Source: Fistulifera solaris | Taxonomy: Eukaryota; Bacillariophyta; Bacillariophyceae; Naviculales; Stauroneidaceae | NCBI GenBank assembly: GCA_030295235.1 | Contig: AP026153.1 | Span: forward strand, 124,001 to 188,000 | Reading direction: 5' to 3' | Length of the DNA stretch: 64,000 nucleotides | Shown: positions 62,201-64,000 of the stretch, one piece after another | Numbering within the stretch: the first letter of the stretch is position 1 | Layout: each line of letters begins with the position of its first letter | The notes under the pieces: model-generated | What the model saw: the letters and a program-made list of their open reading frames with translations, nothing else | Told to the model about the DNA's origin: nothing | Databases searched by the model: none | Made by a program: the position numbers and the translations under genes

Positions 62201-63924
62201 TTAAATCAAATCGGCCACGTCCATGGGCATTTCGGTAATTTCCGTATTGTAGAATTGCTCAATATCACGCAAATAGCGGACATCATCTTCGGCCAAAAAG
62301 TTAATGGCCACACCCTTACGACCAAAACGACCCGAACGACCGATGCGGTGAATGTAGTTCTCACGGTTCGTGGGCAAGTCAAAGTTGATGACCAAAGACA
62401 CTTGCTGCACATCAATACCACGAGCCAACAAATCCGTCGTGATCAGGACACGCGAAGAACCGGTACGGAACTCTCGCATAATAATGTCACGCTCGCGCTG
62501 GTCCATGTCTCCGTGCATGCACGAGACGGTGAAATCGCGCTTCTGCATCTCTTCTTGCAACCAGTCGACCTTGCGTCGGGTGTTGCAGTAAATAATGGCT
62601 TGCGTGATAGTCAGCGTCTCGTACAAATCACACAAGGTATCCAACTTCCACTCCTCCTTGTCTACGGCAATGTAGAATTGCTTGATACCTTCAAGGGTCA
62701 ACTCGTCCTTCTTGACCAAGATGCGGACGGGTTCGCGCATGAATCGCTCCGTCACTTCCAAGACGTCCAACGGCATGGTCGCGGAAAAGAGACACACTTG
62801 CACCGATTCGGGCAAGAACTTGAAGATATCATAAATTTGATCTTTGAAACCACGCGACAGCATCTCATCGGCCTCATCCAAAAAAAAACTGTTTAATGTG
62901 GTCGAGACGGAGGGCCCGACGGTTGATCATGTCGTATACACGTCCGGGAGTACCGACTACCACGTGCACACCGGCTTGCAAGGTGCGAATGTCATCGCGG
63001 ACGGCGGTTCCACCGACACAGGCGTGCACGGCAATGTCCATGTAATCCCCCAAGGCCAAAACGACCTTTTGAATTTGCTGGGCCAATTCACGTGTGGGGG
63101 CCAAAATGAGTGCTTGACATTCCTTGACTTTTGGGTCAACCTTGGCAAGAGTACCAATGGCGAATGTAGCCGTTTTGCCCTGTGAAAGAGAGGAAAAGTA
63201 GTGAGAGTGTGTAGGGGGGGATGCATCGACACTTTCACAGGAACAAACAAACGAATGAAGGAACCATCAAGGTGAAAGAATAGGTCCGTTTTCGAGTTAA
63301 TTGATTGTTATCAGACACATCGAGGGTAACTCTTTTCAGACTCGAAAGATGGTGTATAACAGAATTCATCATCCCTATTTATTCTAACAAGAGCATATAC
63401 ACAAGAATAGCACGTACCGTTCCCGACTGCGCCTGCGCAATCAAATCCCGTCCCAACATGGTGGGCTTGATCGCTCGTTGCTGAATTGCCGAAGGTTTCT
63501 CGAAACCGTAGGAATAAATTCCGCGCAACAATTCTTCCGGAATCTCCATGGCATCAAACGTTTCAATGGCTTCATCCCAATTCGAATCGAAATCGGCATC
63601 CGTCAATCCGCCGGGAGGAGCGGCCGCGGCTTCGCCCCCTTCATTTACTGGTTCATCTCTATCAAAGTAGTATTAGTATTAAAGTGTTGAATAGAGGAAA
63701 AATTGACAGAAAATGAGACTTGGACGGGCAGGAATACAGCAACGACAGCGGGCGCGCAGCGAGAAAAAATGAAACCTATTCAAACGAGTTCCCGACGATA
63801 AAGACACGTTTTGAGCGCCCCTCGCTCGGCCCTGGAAGTCCTCGTGCGACGCTTTCCTGTGAAGCCCTTTCAACGATTCAGCATCGATTGCTACAACCAA
63901 CACGTACCGTGGATCTTCGCTCAT
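62201..63924 (-). CDS. eIF4A: Eukaryotic initiation factor 4A (DEAD-box RNA helicase)
   Basis: Unwinds mRNA leaders during translation initiation. Coding parts on the minus strand: 63908-63924 (17 nt), 63418-63658 and 62201-63179. The protein starts [14 protein letters not shown] motif [13 protein letters not shown], motif I AQSGTGKT (rebuilt at the splice), [25 protein letters not shown], then [17 protein letters not shown] and [13 protein letters not shown], in family order. The A9 run at 62880-62888 (T9 on the coding strand) is one base too long just before DEAD. Removing one base gives 1,236 nt, 411 residues, exactly the size of eIF4A. An essential housekeeping gene broken at a 9-base homopolymer is strong evidence of sequence error. 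Confidence 0.92.
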
Positions 63925-64000
63925 GGTGCAATGCACACTTATGAGAGAGGAGAGCGAACGTAAAACAAGGCGCGCATTATTGTGTGGATAGGTGCATTGA

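Noticed and set aside
62255-62896. A 213-codon + frame antisense to eIF4A
   Set aside because: It is a shadow of a highly biased coding region. The minus strand has every DEAD-box motif.
1-64000. tRNA, rRNA, CRISPR, integrated virus or intact transposon
   Set aside because: I looked for tRNA T-arm strings with matching stems, regular direct repeats with spacers, reverse transcriptase or transposase motifs and found none convincing.

Overview
The window looks like nuclear DNA of a diatom, most likely a pennate one of the Phaeodactylum kind. Genes are compact, with few short GT-AG introns (about 65 to 250 bp). Several proteins start with a signal peptide followed by the aromatic cleavage motif of diatom plastid presequences (HAF-TAP, CY-APT, AF-SIP, SF-TPS). 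Some families seen here, such as DUF6604, are typical of diatoms and fungi. The species assignment is inference. I see no rRNA, tRNA, CRISPR array, intact transposon or viral gene.

Layout. 1-7.8 kb: the end of an unknown gene, an AzgA-type purine permease, an NXPE-like secretory protein, a small membrane protein preceded by a perfect 56-bp palindrome, and a type II NAD(P)H dehydrogenase. 7.8-10.9 kb: a gene-poor stretch with two decayed copies of one unknown gene. 10.9-15 kb: an AFG1/ZapE ATPase, a dynactin p24-like protein and a UBZ zinc-finger protein. 15-17.4 kb: a non-coding stretch full of short stuttered duplications. 17.4-24.8 kb: a TPR-like protein, a DUF6604 protein, a histidine phosphatase and a TMEM43 protein. 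25.5-30 kb: a tandem array of four small secreted cysteine-rich paralogues, with a fifth at 51.9 kb. 31.3-37.7 kb: one very large secreted gene joining DUF1800, a cytochrome b5-like insert and DUF1501. 38-46 kb: a Rossmann-like protein, two unknown secreted or membrane proteins, a Gag1-clamp protein, a FUT8-like glycosyltransferase, a plastid thioredoxin and an SDR oxidoreductase. 47-55.5 kb: a lactonase-fold protein, a plastid thioredoxin-fold candidate, a plastid bestrophin, the fifth secreted paralogue, a GPI-anchor candidate, a twin CX9C protein and a plastid protein with a duplicated motif. 56-64 kb: an LRR receptor-like protein with calcium-binding repeats, a second twin CX9C protein, a TPR protein, a secretory cyclophilin and eIF4A.

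The genes do not form one pathway. The recurring themes are redox and transport in the plastid (thioredoxin, bestrophin, possible redoxin, perhaps NDH2) and secreted or surface proteins that look lineage-specific. The most unusual object is the DUF1800-b5-DUF1501 fusion, about 2,076 residues long once frames are reconciled.

At least fifteen single-base frame breaks fall in otherwise conserved genes, including eIF4A. Most lie in or beside homopolymer runs, and every affected gene returns to a length divisible by three after one-base corrections. Sequencing or assembly error is the simplest explanation, so these genes are annotated as coding, with each break noted.
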